NCBI GenBank assembly: GCA_038230415.1
Contig: JBBRNH010000055.1
Coordinates: 1 to 37,458, forward strand
Length of the DNA: 37,458 nucleotides
DNA from: JBBRNH01 sp038230415
Lineage (GTDB): Bacteria; Bacteroidota; Bacteroidia; Cytophagales; Spirosomataceae
Reading direction: 5' to 3'
Below are positions 30,229 through 37,458 of the stretch, piece after piece. The notes under the pieces were generated by a model. That model was not told where the DNA came from and made no database searches. It saw nothing but the letters and a program-made list of their open reading frames with translations. The first letter of the stretch is position 1; every line of letters starts with the position of its first letter. The position numbers and the translations under genes are program-made.

Positions 30229-33200
30229 ATGCGACAATCATACTTACTCCTGGCCGCAACACTGATATTGGGTTTGGCCGGGGCGCGGGCGCAGAACTAC
30301 CCCTCGATGGAACAGTTCGGCAAGAACCGGATTCAGCAACGCACCTTCACCTGGAAAACCGTGAAAACGGCTAATTTCGAGGTCTATTTTTATCAGGATG
30401 GCGGTCAGTTAGCCAACCTCACGGCGCAGTATGCCGAGTCGGAGTTTGACCGGATCACCGAACTCCTCGGCTACACGCCCTACAACCGCATCAAAATTTT
30501 CCTGTTTAATTCCCCCGCCGAACTCGCCCAGAGCAATATTGGCCTCAGCGCAACGGGGGGCCTGAGCAACCGCGAACTCGATTTGTCCAAATCAAGGCTC
30601 GAAATCGCGTTTACCGGCGATCAGGTCAGTTTTCGGCGGCAGCTCATCCGTGACGTTTCGATGCTCTTTGTCTATGATATGCTCTATGGCGGCAGCCTGA
30701 AAGATGCCCTGCAAAGTTCATTGTTGCTCACCCTGCCCGACTGGTTTATGCCCGGCATTGCGGCCTATATTGCCGAAGGCTGGAGCGTTGAGTTAGACGA
30801 TTATATGCGCGATGTGTCGGTGAATAAACCCATCCGCAAACCCTCGCTCCTGACCGGCCCCGAAGCCGAACGGGCGGGACAGTCTATCTGGAATTTTATT
30901 GTGCAGAAACACGGGCGCGACAATATCTCCAACATTCTGAACCTGACGCGCATCATCCGCAACGAGCAGAGCAGTATTTCCAGCACCCTCGGCGTATCGT
31001 ATAACCGCTTTTTGCGCGACTGGCGGGAGTACTACGTGAACATGGCAAACCCGGTATTGAAAGCCTACCAGCCCGGCACCGACGATTTCAGAATCACGCT
31101 CACGGCTGCCGAAAGTACATTGCACCTCAACGACCTCAAACTAAGCCCTGACAAGCAGTTTATTGCCTACTCGACCGTGCAGGACGGTAAGTTTGATGTG
31201 CAGGTGGTGAACACCGCCACCCGAAAACGCTTCTCGATTGTGCAGGGCGGCTACCGGCTCGACGGCCATGCGTCGCGTACCGGAACGCCCCTGCTGGCCT
31301 GGCAGCGCACCAATAACTTAGCCGTGATTACGGACGAACGCGGAAAAACGTACCTATATATATACACCAACCTCGGCAAGCGGCCCAAGCTGCTCTCGCG
31401 GCAGGTCATAAACGGCCTTACGCAGGTGGTCAGCGTAGATGCCTCGGATGATGGGGGCAGTTTGATTTTGAGTGCTGACCGGCGCGGCCAAAACGACCTG
31501 TTTCTCTACAACCTCAACCGGGGAAACTATGCCCAGCTGACCAATGACTTATACGACGACCTGAACCCGCAGTTTGTGGGCCGCACCGCCAGTCAGATTG
31601 TCTTTAGCTCGAACCGGCTGCTCGACACGCTGGGCAGTGACAAGGGTAATTTCCGCACCGTTCGCGAGCGCATGAGCCTGTTCAGGCACGAGGGTGGGGC
31701 GCGGGCAACGGGCGTAACCCGCCTGACCGATTCGCTGATGACGGCATCGCGGCCCGTACCGGCGGGCGAAAACACGGTGTATTTTCTCAGCAACGCAACC
31801 GGAATCAATAACCTGTATCGGCTGAACCTGACCGACAGCACCACCCGGCAAGTGACCGCTTTCCCCAACAGCATTCAGCATTATGACTTAGTGCCGGGCA
31901 ACGGCGGGTTTGTGTATAGCAGTCTGCAAAACGGTGATCTCTATATCGGTTACCGCGCTCAGATAAACCTGAATGCCACGCCCGACGTGCCGCCCACCGC
32001 CCGCGTTACGACGCTCGGTTTGTTGCCGGTTGCCAAAATAAGCCCGCTGCCTGCTGCCATGCCCGCGCCAACGTCGGTTGCAGGCGCAACGGCAACGGTA
32101 GCCGACAGTACCCGTCTAGCAACTCCGGCCCCAAACCGGCTGGCTCTGGAACCCGGCGAGGTGGACACCGATAATTACCAGTTTGATCCTGAACTGCTGA
32201 AATCGGGTGATTTTCGGCAACGGCGGGTGGGCAGTTCAACGCTGCCCCTGACCACGGGCGTGGGTGGGTTGCCGCCCCGCAACCGTCGGCGCGAGGCCAT
32301 CACCATTCGCGGGCCGTTTGATTACCGGGGGTTGTTTGTCATATCTGGCGGAGAGTCGAACTGGCGCATTGACCCCATCCGGGGGTTTGGCTACACCCAA
32401 ACCGTGCAGATGAATGACCTGCTCGAAAACCACATTGTGAAAGCGGGCCTGTTTTTAACGACTAACCTTAAGAACAGCGATATTTTTGCCGAGTACCAGA
32501 ACCTTACCCACCGCGTTGACTACGGGGTGCGCTTTGACCGGCAGACGCTCTTTGTGGATAATAACTTCCTGCTGCAACGGTATCGCTACAACCGGGTGGC
32601 GTTCTCGGCTTCGTACCCGATTTCGGTCACAACGCGGTTTACGGTCTCGCCTTTTTACGCCATTACCCGGCAGTTAGATCTTTCGGGCAGTTCTGAACCC
32701 GATTTAGCGTCTGACTTCGGCGGGGTGCGGGGCGAATTGGTGTTCGACAATACTAAGACAACGGGGATGAATATGCTGCGGGGAACCCGGTTTAAGGCTA
32801 AGTTCGATGAGTTTGCCGGTCTCCGCAGTAAGGCCGACGGGTTTTACCGGCTTACCCTTGACCTGCGCCATTACCAGCACATTCACCGCGACGTTACGCT
32901 GGCCGTCAGGATGAGTTACGGGCAATCGGGTGGAGCATCGCCCAAGCAAAGCACCCTCGGCGGTATGGAAAACTGGATCGGGGGCGAGCGCGAACCCAGC
33001 ACCATTAACCAACCGAACCCGCTGCTGTTGCAGCCCCTCACGTTTCAGACCACCCGTGAAGACTACCGGAATCTGTTTTTCTTAGATTTTGTCTCGAACC
33101 TGCGGGGGTTCAGGCAGGGTAAGCTGACCGGCACAAGCCACCTGTTGCTCAACGCCGAACTGCGGGTGCCGTTAGTGAAGTACTTCTACCGGGGTAATAT

Positions 33201-33498
33201 CGCGTCTAATTTCCTGCGAAACCTGCAGTTTATTGCCTTCACCGATGTCGGTACGGCCTGGACGGGCAAGGGACCGTTTAACCGGCAGAACAGCCTGAAT
33301 ACCGAAACCTACGGCGGCAACAGTACGCCCTTCACGGCAACCGTCACCAACTTCAAAAACCCGTTTCTGATTGGCTACGGGGCCGGGGTGAGAACCATGC
33401 TGCTGGGTTATTACGTGAAGTTTGACTATGCCTGGGGCTTGGAAGACGGGATTATAAATAAGCCGATAGCGTATCTGACATTAGGCTACGATTTCTGA
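30229..33498 (+). CDS. Large outer-membrane protein: degenerate peptidase-like domain, TolB-like propeller and Omp85-type barrel
   Basis: A 1089-residue exported protein with a signal peptide (YLLLAATLILGLAGARA). Residues about 30-285 resemble the peptidase-MA type, with FEVYFYQDGG and LPDWFMPGIAAYIAEGW, yet no HExxH zinc motif is present: the region before it reads RRQLIRDVSMLFVYD. So the domain is probably catalytically dead. Residues about 290-620 contain PD40/TolB-like propeller repeats, such as LKLSPDKQFIAYSTVQDGKF and DLNPQFVGRTASQIVFSSNR. A Pro/Ala/Thr-rich linker follows. The last 350 or so residues look like an Omp85/surface-antigen barrel: NLRGFRQGKLTG, FTDVGTAW, and YYVKFDYAWGLEDG. 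Function is unknown; a role in outer-membrane assembly or surface export is inference. The ATG at 30229 is chosen because it begins the signal peptide. Confidence 0.8.
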   Translation: MRQSYLLLAATLILGLAGARAQNYPSMEQFGKNRIQQRTFTWKTVKTANFEVYFYQDGGQLANLTAQYAESEFDRITELLGYTPYNRIKIFLFNSPAELAQSNIGLSATGGLSNRELDLSKSRLEIAFTGDQVSFRRQLIRDVSMLFVYDMLYGGSLKDALQSSLLLTLPDWFMPGIAAYIAEGWSVELDDYMRDVSVNKPIRKPSLLTGPEAERAGQSIWNFIVQKHGRDNISNILNLTRIIRNEQSSISSTLGVSYNRFLRDWREYYVNMANPVLKAYQPGTDDFRITLTAAESTLHLNDLKLSPDKQFIAYSTVQDGKFDVQVVNTATRKRFSIVQGGYRLDGHASRTGTPLLAWQRTNNLAVITDERGKTYLYIYTNLGKRPKLLSRQVINGLTQVVSVDASDDGGSLILSADRRGQNDLFLYNLNRGNYAQLTNDLYDDLNPQFVGRTASQIVFSSNRLLDTLGSDKGNFRTVRERMSLFRHEGGARATGVTRLTDSLMTASRPVPAGENTVYFLSNATGINNLYRLNLTDSTTRQVTAFPNSIQHYDLVPGNGGFVYSSLQNGDLYIGYRAQINLNATPDVPPTARVTTLGLLPVAKISPLPAAMPAPTSVAGATATVADSTRLATPAPNRLALEPGEVDTDNYQFDPELLKSGDFRQRRVGSSTLPLTTGVGGLPPRNRRREAITIRGPFDYRGLFVISGGESNWRIDPIRGFGYTQTVQMNDLLENHIVKAGLFLTTNLKNSDIFAEYQNLTHRVDYGVRFDRQTLFVDNNFLLQRYRYNRVAFSASYPISVTTRFTVSPFYAITRQLDLSGSSEPDLASDFGGVRGELVFDNTKTTGMNMLRGTRFKAKFDEFAGLRSKADGFYRLTLDLRHYQHIHRDVTLAVRMSYGQSGGASPKQSTLGGMENWIGGEREPSTINQPNPLLLQPLTFQTTREDYRNLFFLDFVSNLRGFRQGKLTGTSHLLLNAELRVPLVKYFYRGNIASNFLRNLQFIAFTDVGTAWTGKGPFNRQNSLNTETYGGNSTPFTATVTNFKNPFLIGYGAGVRTMLLGYYVKFDYAWGLEDGIINKPIAYLTLGYDF

Positions 33499-33521
33499 TT
33501 TCGGGGGGTGTCGGCGTTTGT

Positions 33522-33560
33522 CCGGCTGATGCACTGGTACTAAACTGGTGCGTCAGCCGG
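33522..33560 (+). terminator. Hairpin terminator after the large outer-membrane protein gene
   Basis: A 13-bp stem pairs 33522-33534 (CCGGCTGATGCAC) with 33548-33560 (GTGCGTCAGCCGG), with one T-G wobble and a 13-nt loop, 24 bp after the stop codon. AT-rich sequence follows. Confidence 0.65.
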
Positions 33561-33601
33561 ATTATCTATTTATGACCGTTTAGTTGGTTTCGCAAAAAGG
33601 C

Positions 33602-33633
33602 TTGCATCCTACTTTACAGAGACGGTATATTTG
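33602..33633 (+). promoter_or_regulatory. Candidate sigma-A-type promoter
   Basis: TATATTTG (33626-33633) matches TAnnTTTG exactly, with TTG at 33602-33604, 21 bp upstream. It is oriented toward the adhesin gene and would give a leader of more than 800 nt if the ATG at 34465 is used. Confidence 0.4.
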
Positions 33634-33701
33634 CTTCGGTAAATCAAAAAATTGATGTACCTCTTGTGCCTCTGGCATACTCTCTCTCTCTTACAGCCTC
33701 A

Positions 33702-33735
33702 CCCTGCGGGTGCCGATAGTGCATCACCCGCAGGG
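33702..33735 (+). other. Hairpin in the adhesin leader
   Basis: A perfect 11-bp GC-rich stem pairs 33702-33712 (CCCTGCGGGTG) with 33725-33735, loop of 12 nt. It lies 70 bp downstream of the promoter-like site and has no T-run, so it may be an attenuator, leader structure or terminator. Confidence 0.45.
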
Positions 33736-33792
33736 CCATTACCGGGTATCGTTGCGGGCTATTGTCAACCAGTAGAATCATTTTTTTGATAG

Positions 33793-33809
33793 TTGGCATA
33801 GTTTTAGCA
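33793..33809 (+). promoter_or_regulatory. Sigma-54-like promoter site
   Basis: TTGGCATAGTTTTAGCA carries GG and GC separated by exactly 10 bp, as required for the -24/-12 elements recognised by RpoN, and resembles TTGGCAC-N5-TTGCA. It is oriented toward the adhesin gene. Whether this organism has RpoN is not visible here. Confidence 0.35.
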
Positions 33810-34464
33810 GACCGTACTGACCAGTCCGAAAGCCGTAAAAAAGCCGCTTTGCAGGCTTATTTTGGCCTTCGATACCATCTAATTAATGGTATTGATGCTG
33901 TTTAATACGCTGAATACGACCTAAAAAGTAACGGTGTGCGATCTGGCTGGTCTCAAAGGCTGGTTTTGGCATAATTTTAGATGATTTAAAGGAAGCGAAA
34001 CTGGTATCTGACCGTTTGGCCCGTGAAGCATATTATTTCACCGGGTTCTTTGCGTGTCGGCAGTCGGTGGGGCGGTGATAATGCGTCAACCAAAGTTGCA
34101 GATGAACCAATATTCTACACAGCAAAGCAGCCGCAAGAGCCTTCGGGTTATCGGGGCAAAATCGGGCGCAGGTGTTGCGCCGGGCAGTCAGCAACGGTTG
34201 TCATGGCTGGCCGGTCAATTCGTTGGGCGGTTTATGCAGTTCGCGTATCAATGGCCCACCGTGTCTGCCGATCCGCACCACAGTCGCAGAGAGAAGCCCG
34301 GTCGGGGTGGCGATGCCCGTAGCAGTTCCTGGCAACCGGCCACACTCGCTGCCGAAGCGCGGTTTGCCTTTGGGGAGCGCGTTGAACCACCCGATTCTTA
34401 CTTTTCACATACAAACCAATCAACCTGTCAATTTCCAACTGTAAAATCAATAGTACCAGATACA

Positions 34465-37458
34465 ATGAATGAGCAAACTCTACTAAGCTGTTACTCCCCG
34501 CCCGATCCGGTTCTCAACGCCGGACAGCCGATGCCGGGAGTAAGACTGTCTGAAAGCCCCGGGCTTTGGCAGACGAGGGGTCAGCATCGGGAGCCTGAGC
34601 AACACACCACACGCCAGGTTGCTCGTCGGCAAAGTACCAGTCAGAAACAGTGGGCCATGCCAGGCTTGCTGACGTTTCTGTTTATGGTGATGACGCAACT
34701 GAGCGGGTTTGCCCAGGCCACCGTGAATCTGTCGCTGACCACCGTGGTCAGTAATAAGAAACCGGCCATCGGCGATGCCATCTCTTACACCCTGACGGTA
34801 AACAACGCCGGGCCGCAAAGCTCATCGGGTGTAACGGTGCAGGTCAAACTCCCAACCGGCGGTATTACCGTTGGCACAACGGGACCGGGGTTTGTCTCCG
34901 GGCCGGCCAATACCACCACCGGCGTAACCACCGGCACCTGGACGGTTGGCACACTTGGTGCCAACAGCAAGGCTACATTGGTGATTAACGCCACGGTGCA
35001 GGCCGAGGGCGTATTTTTCGTAGAAGGCGAAGTACAGACGGCCAGTGGGACTGATACCAATTCAAGTCCCGGTAATGGCAGTTATATCGAAGACGATTAT
35101 GCAAACGTGTGTTTCTCCGTACCACTCACTATATACGATGGTGAACTATACACGGTAACGATTCCGTCGGCCTTCACCGGCACGATGTGGATGGTAAACG
35201 GGGTAGCTCTGACTCCTGCCTTGTCGGCAACGGCAGTCGTTAATCCAGATGGGTCACTGACGATCAAAAAGCCCGGAACGTTTTCGTTCATCTCGCAGGT
35301 GGGCGCAAGCGGCTGCGCGGCAGGCAACTGCTGTGACATTATGGTTATACCCGGCCCGGTTTCGAGTCTGGGTAATTTTGTGTTTTATGATACCAACGGC
35401 GACGGGCAACAGTCGCCGGGCGAGGCCGGGGTTCCCGGCGTAACGGTAACGTTATATTCGGTAAGCAGCAGCACCGCACCAATCGGCAGCGGAACATTCT
35501 CGGCTTCAACGATAACGACGGCAGCCAGCGGCACGGCAACGGGCAATTACTCGTTTACGGGTTTGATTCCGGGTTGCTATTATGTTGTATTCAGTACGGC
35601 AACCCTGCCCGCCGGCTATAGCCTGACAATGGCAAACGCGGTTGGCCCGGTTTCGGGAACGGCGGCAGATACTGTTGACAGCGATGCCGACCCCGCAACG
35701 GGTGCATCGGGCATTGTGTGTTTAGCACCGGGCGATAACAACCCGACGCTCGACGCGGGTGTGAAACCGCTTCCGGCCTCTTTAGGTAATTTTGTGTTTT
35801 CAGATACGAACGGTAATGGCGTTCAGGACGGTGGCGAAGCGGGGGTTCCCGGCGTAACGGTGATTCTGTATGCAGTGGGTCCGGGTGGTGCATCGGGCAG
35901 CGGGGTTTTCTCGCAGTCAACCATCACTACGGCGGGCAGCAGCACGGCAACGGGTAACTACTCGTTCACGGGTCTGGCTCCGGGTTGCTACGAAGTACAA
36001 TTCGTACTGACTGCGGGCCAATCGGCAACGTCAACCTTCACCCAAACGGGTCAGGGAACGCCACAGACAGACAGCAACGCTAACCCATCAACGGGTTTGA
36101 GCGGGGTGGTTTGCCTGACGGCGGGTGAAAACAACCCAACTATTGACGCGGGCATTCTGCCGGTTTCGGCCCTGATGGTTCGGAGCCAGACGGTTTGCGC
36201 GGGTCAGTCAGCTACATTGGTAGCGATGGGTTGCGCCGGTACGGTTCAGTGGTCATCGGCCAGCGGCCCCGGTAACACCCTCGTGGTGAACACGGCGGGC
36301 CTGAGCAGCATCAGTTCGACAACGGTACTGAGCTACACGGCTACCTGCACACTGGGTCTCTCTTCGACCTCGGTGGTGGGTATGGTAACGGTAACGCCAC
36401 AGCCAAGCCTGACATTGACCGCATCGCCAAGCCAGACAGTAATAGCCGGTACAACGGTAACGCTGTCGGCATCGGGCTGCACGGGCGGTAGTGTCAACTG
36501 GTCAACCGGGCAGATGATGACCAACAGCGTTGCCGTAGTGGCTATGGCGGGTTCTACCGTTTATTCGGCTACGTGTACTACCCCGGCGGGTTGCTCATCA
36601 GCCGCTTCGATCACGATCACGGGTTTGCAGCCAAACAGTTTAGTTGTTACCAGTGCGACGGTTTGTGCCGGTCAGCCCGGAACACTTATGGCGATGGGCT
36701 GCACCGGCACCGTAACGTGGACGGGTGGCGCAAGCCCCGTGAGCGGTACGGCCCTGACGGTATCAACAACGGGTCTGACGGGGATCACCAGTCAGACGGT
36801 GTTGAGCTACACGGCAACCTGCACCGGCAATCAGACCACAACGGCTATCGGCACGGTAACGGTGAACCCACTGCCAATGGCAACGCTGACTTCGGCCAGT
36901 ATCTGCCCTGGTGAGTCAGCCACGCTGACAGCCGGTGGTGGAACCATGTATAACTTCGGCAATGGCTTCTCACCAACCAATACAGTAGTTGTTAGCCCAA
37001 CGGCAACAACGGGCTACTCGGTAACGGTGATGAACGCTACGGGTTGCGTGGCTTCGGCTACCGGCACGGTAACGGTTCTGCCGGTGCCAAGCGTGACACT
37101 GACGGCCATGCCATCAGGCACCTTGCTGACCGGCACGGCGGTAACGCTCACGGCGAGTGGCTGTGCCAATGGCACCTTAGCCTGGAGCGTGATGGGCGCA
37201 AGCGGCAGCACGGCCAGCGTAACGGCCACCGCTCCGGTGAACGTCTATTCTGTCACTTGCACAACGGGTGGCCGCTGTACGTCGGTCAGTTCGGTAACGG
37301 TGGTGACCAACACCCCACCGGCATCATTGGGCAATTTTGTCTTCTCAGACACGAACGGCAATGGTATTCAGGATGCTGGTGAGCCGGGCGTTCCGGGTGT
37401 GACGGTGATTCTCTACACAGTATCGAGCAGCACGGCTGCATCGGGAACGGGCGTTTTC
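34465..37458 (+). CDS. DUF11 and SdrD B-like domain surface adhesin, open at the window end
   Basis: The frame has no stop up to the window edge: 998 codons from the ATG at 34465. Residues about 65-85 (PGLLTFLFMVMTQLSGFAQA) form the signal-peptide core. Next come a DUF11 repeat (about 86-190; NKKPAIGDAISYTLTVNNAG), a linker with paired Cys, SdrD B-like domains (about 301-432 and 439-563), and five Ig-like modules with Cys pairs such as VCAGQSATLVAMGC. A third SdrD B domain starts at 954. Such proteins are giant secreted or surface adhesins, in Bacteroidota often exported by type IX secretion; the C-terminal sorting domain would lie outside. The start is uncertain: the frame is open back to 34027, and ATGs at 34081, 34234 and 34657 are alternatives. 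The 34657 start would give a conventional signal peptide. Confidence 0.85.
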   Translation, partial: MNEQTLLSCYSPPDPVLNAGQPMPGVRLSESPGLWQTRGQHREPEQHTTRQVARRQSTSQKQWAMPGLLTFLFMVMTQLSGFAQATVNLSLTTVVSNKKPAIGDAISYTLTVNNAGPQSSSGVTVQVKLPTGGITVGTTGPGFVSGPANTTTGVTTGTWTVGTLGANSKATLVINATVQAEGVFFVEGEVQTASGTDTNSSPGNGSYIEDDYANVCFSVPLTIYDGELYTVTIPSAFTGTMWMVNGVALTPALSATAVVNPDGSLTIKKPGTFSFISQVGASGCAAGNCCDIMVIPGPVSSLGNFVFYDTNGDGQQSPGEAGVPGVTVTLYSVSSSTAPIGSGTFSASTITTAASGTATGNYSFTGLIPGCYYVVFSTATLPAGYSLTMANAVGPVSGTAADTVDSDADPATGASGIVCLAPGDNNPTLDAGVKPLPASLGNFVFSDTNGNGVQDGGEAGVPGVTVILYAVGPGGASGSGVFSQSTITTAGSSTATGNYSFTGLAPGCYEVQFVLTAGQSATSTFTQTGQGTPQTDSNANPSTGLSGVVCLTAGENNPTIDAGILPVSALMVRSQTVCAGQSATLVAMGCAGTVQWSSASGPGNTLVVNTAGLSSISSTTVLSYTATCTLGLSSTSVVGMVTVTPQPSLTLTASPSQTVIAGTTVTLSASGCTGGSVNWSTGQMMTNSVAVVAMAGSTVYSATCTTPAGCSSAASITITGLQPNSLVVTSATVCAGQPGTLMAMGCTGTVTWTGGASPVSGTALTVSTTGLTGITSQTVLSYTATCTGNQTTTAIGTVTVNPLPMATLTSASICPGESATLTAGGGTMYNFGNGFSPTNTVVVSPTATTGYSVTVMNATGCVASATGTVTVLPVPSVTLTAMPSGTLLTGTAVTLTASGCANGTLAWSVMGASGSTASVTATAPVNVYSVTCTTGGRCTSVSSVTVVTNTPPASLGNFVFSDTNGNGIQDAGEPGVPGVTVILYTVSSSTAASGTGVF
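35365..35760 (+). repeat. SdrD B-like repeat 1 in the adhesin gene
   Basis: Begins SLGNFVFYDTNGDGQQSPGE and ends before TLDAG. It contains the calcium-binding-like DTNGDG loop. It is the first of three units of this type. Confidence 0.75.
35779..36153 (+). repeat. SdrD B-like repeat 2 in the adhesin gene
   Basis: Begins SLGNFVFSDTNGNGVQDGGE and ends TIDAG. It is close to repeat 1 at both DNA and protein level, including GVPGVTV and NYSFTGL segments. Confidence 0.75.
37324..37458 (+). repeat. SdrD B-like repeat 3 in the adhesin gene, cut by the window edge
   Basis: Begins SLGNFVFSDTNGNGIQDAGE, nearly the same as repeat 2, after about 390 residues of Ig-like modules. Continues beyond the window. 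Confidence 0.75.

Larger units (their letters stand above)
33561..34464. other. Long AT-rich non-coding leader before the adhesin gene
   Basis: About 900 bp lacks any gene I can support. It holds a canonical promoter-like site (33602-33633), an 11-bp-stem hairpin (33702-33735) and a sigma-54-like site (33793-33809). It also has a near repeat of the latter at 33966-33980 and a 7-bp inverted repeat at 33872-33892. From 34027 onward one frame is open and continuous with the adhesin frame, with in-frame ATGs at 34081, 34102 and 34234. So part of this region could code an N-terminal extension of that protein. Confidence 0.5.

Noticed and set aside
33966..33980. Second sigma-54-like site
   Set aside because: The -12 GC is replaced by GA, so the essential GG-N10-GC pattern is lost.
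34023..34322. 99-codon plus-strand frame in the adhesin leader
   Set aside because: It has no recognisable features and competes with the frame that is continuous with the adhesin; composition does not favour it.

Overview
The window looks like chromosomal DNA of a Bacteroidota bacterium, most likely the Cytophagales (Spirosoma-like). The evidence is a TonB-receptor-type outer-membrane barrel, a DUF11/SdrD-B adhesin, Rpn-type PD-(D/E)XK nucleases, a DUF6934-like gene fragment, TAnnTTTG promoter boxes, and the near absence of Shine-Dalgarno sequences. Most of it is housekeeping DNA of moderately high G+C. AT-richer accessory genes are scattered through it. No tRNA, rRNA, CRISPR array or insertion-sequence transposase was recognised.

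Layout. 1-627: 3' end of an outer-membrane barrel gene. 745-4111 (minus): tightly overlapping operon recJ - rpn-like nuclease - lptB. 4148-6279: DUF2141 protein, a second Rpn-like nuclease, and an AT-rich HARE-HTH/GIY-YIG nuclease, closed by a terminator. 6438-12998: sulfur assimilation operon with a TauE/SafE transporter, metZ, a secreted Gfo/Idh/MocA protein, an iron-sulfur APS/PAPS reductase (cysH), cysD and cysN. 13241-14329: Fic AMP-transferase behind an array of TCGACA motifs. 14337-18777 (minus): toxin-antitoxin pair, T5orf172-type GIY-YIG protein with a RAMA-like tail, CocE/NonD hydrolase lipoprotein, a 370-bp insertion/duplication scar carrying remnants of a two-gene cassette, and mazG. 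18991-19766: an overlapping pair of small genes of unknown function (Gly-rich plus Cys-rich). 19833-20576 (minus): PAP2 phosphatase. 20728-24022: mrdA (PBP2) and rodA, the elongation peptidoglycan synthase pair. 24160-27329 (minus): two tandem GT-C-like polytopic membrane proteins and a YfcE-like phosphoesterase. 27446-33498: lipoprotein, cmk, FAD oxidoreductase, and a large fusion of a degenerate peptidase, a TolB-like propeller and an Omp85-type barrel. 33561-34464: long leader with promoter-like sites. 34465 to the window end: an adhesin-like gene with no stop in the window.

How the genes work together. CysD/CysN activate sulfate, CysH reduces the product to sulfite, and MetZ places sulfide into homocysteine. 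No cysC or sulfite reductase lies in the window, and the CysH cysteine pattern suits direct APS reduction. MrdA and RodA together build lateral wall peptidoglycan. LptB powers lipopolysaccharide export, and RecJ and MazG serve DNA repair and nucleotide-pool cleaning.

The most unusual signal is not a gene. Five spacers between co-directional genes are filled almost exactly, from stop codon to next start, by imperfect long hairpins built of 7-bp units. Unit sequence differs between spacers but the architecture is the same. One of these elements reaches into the next gene and supplies its only usable start codon, and another directly abuts a TTG start.
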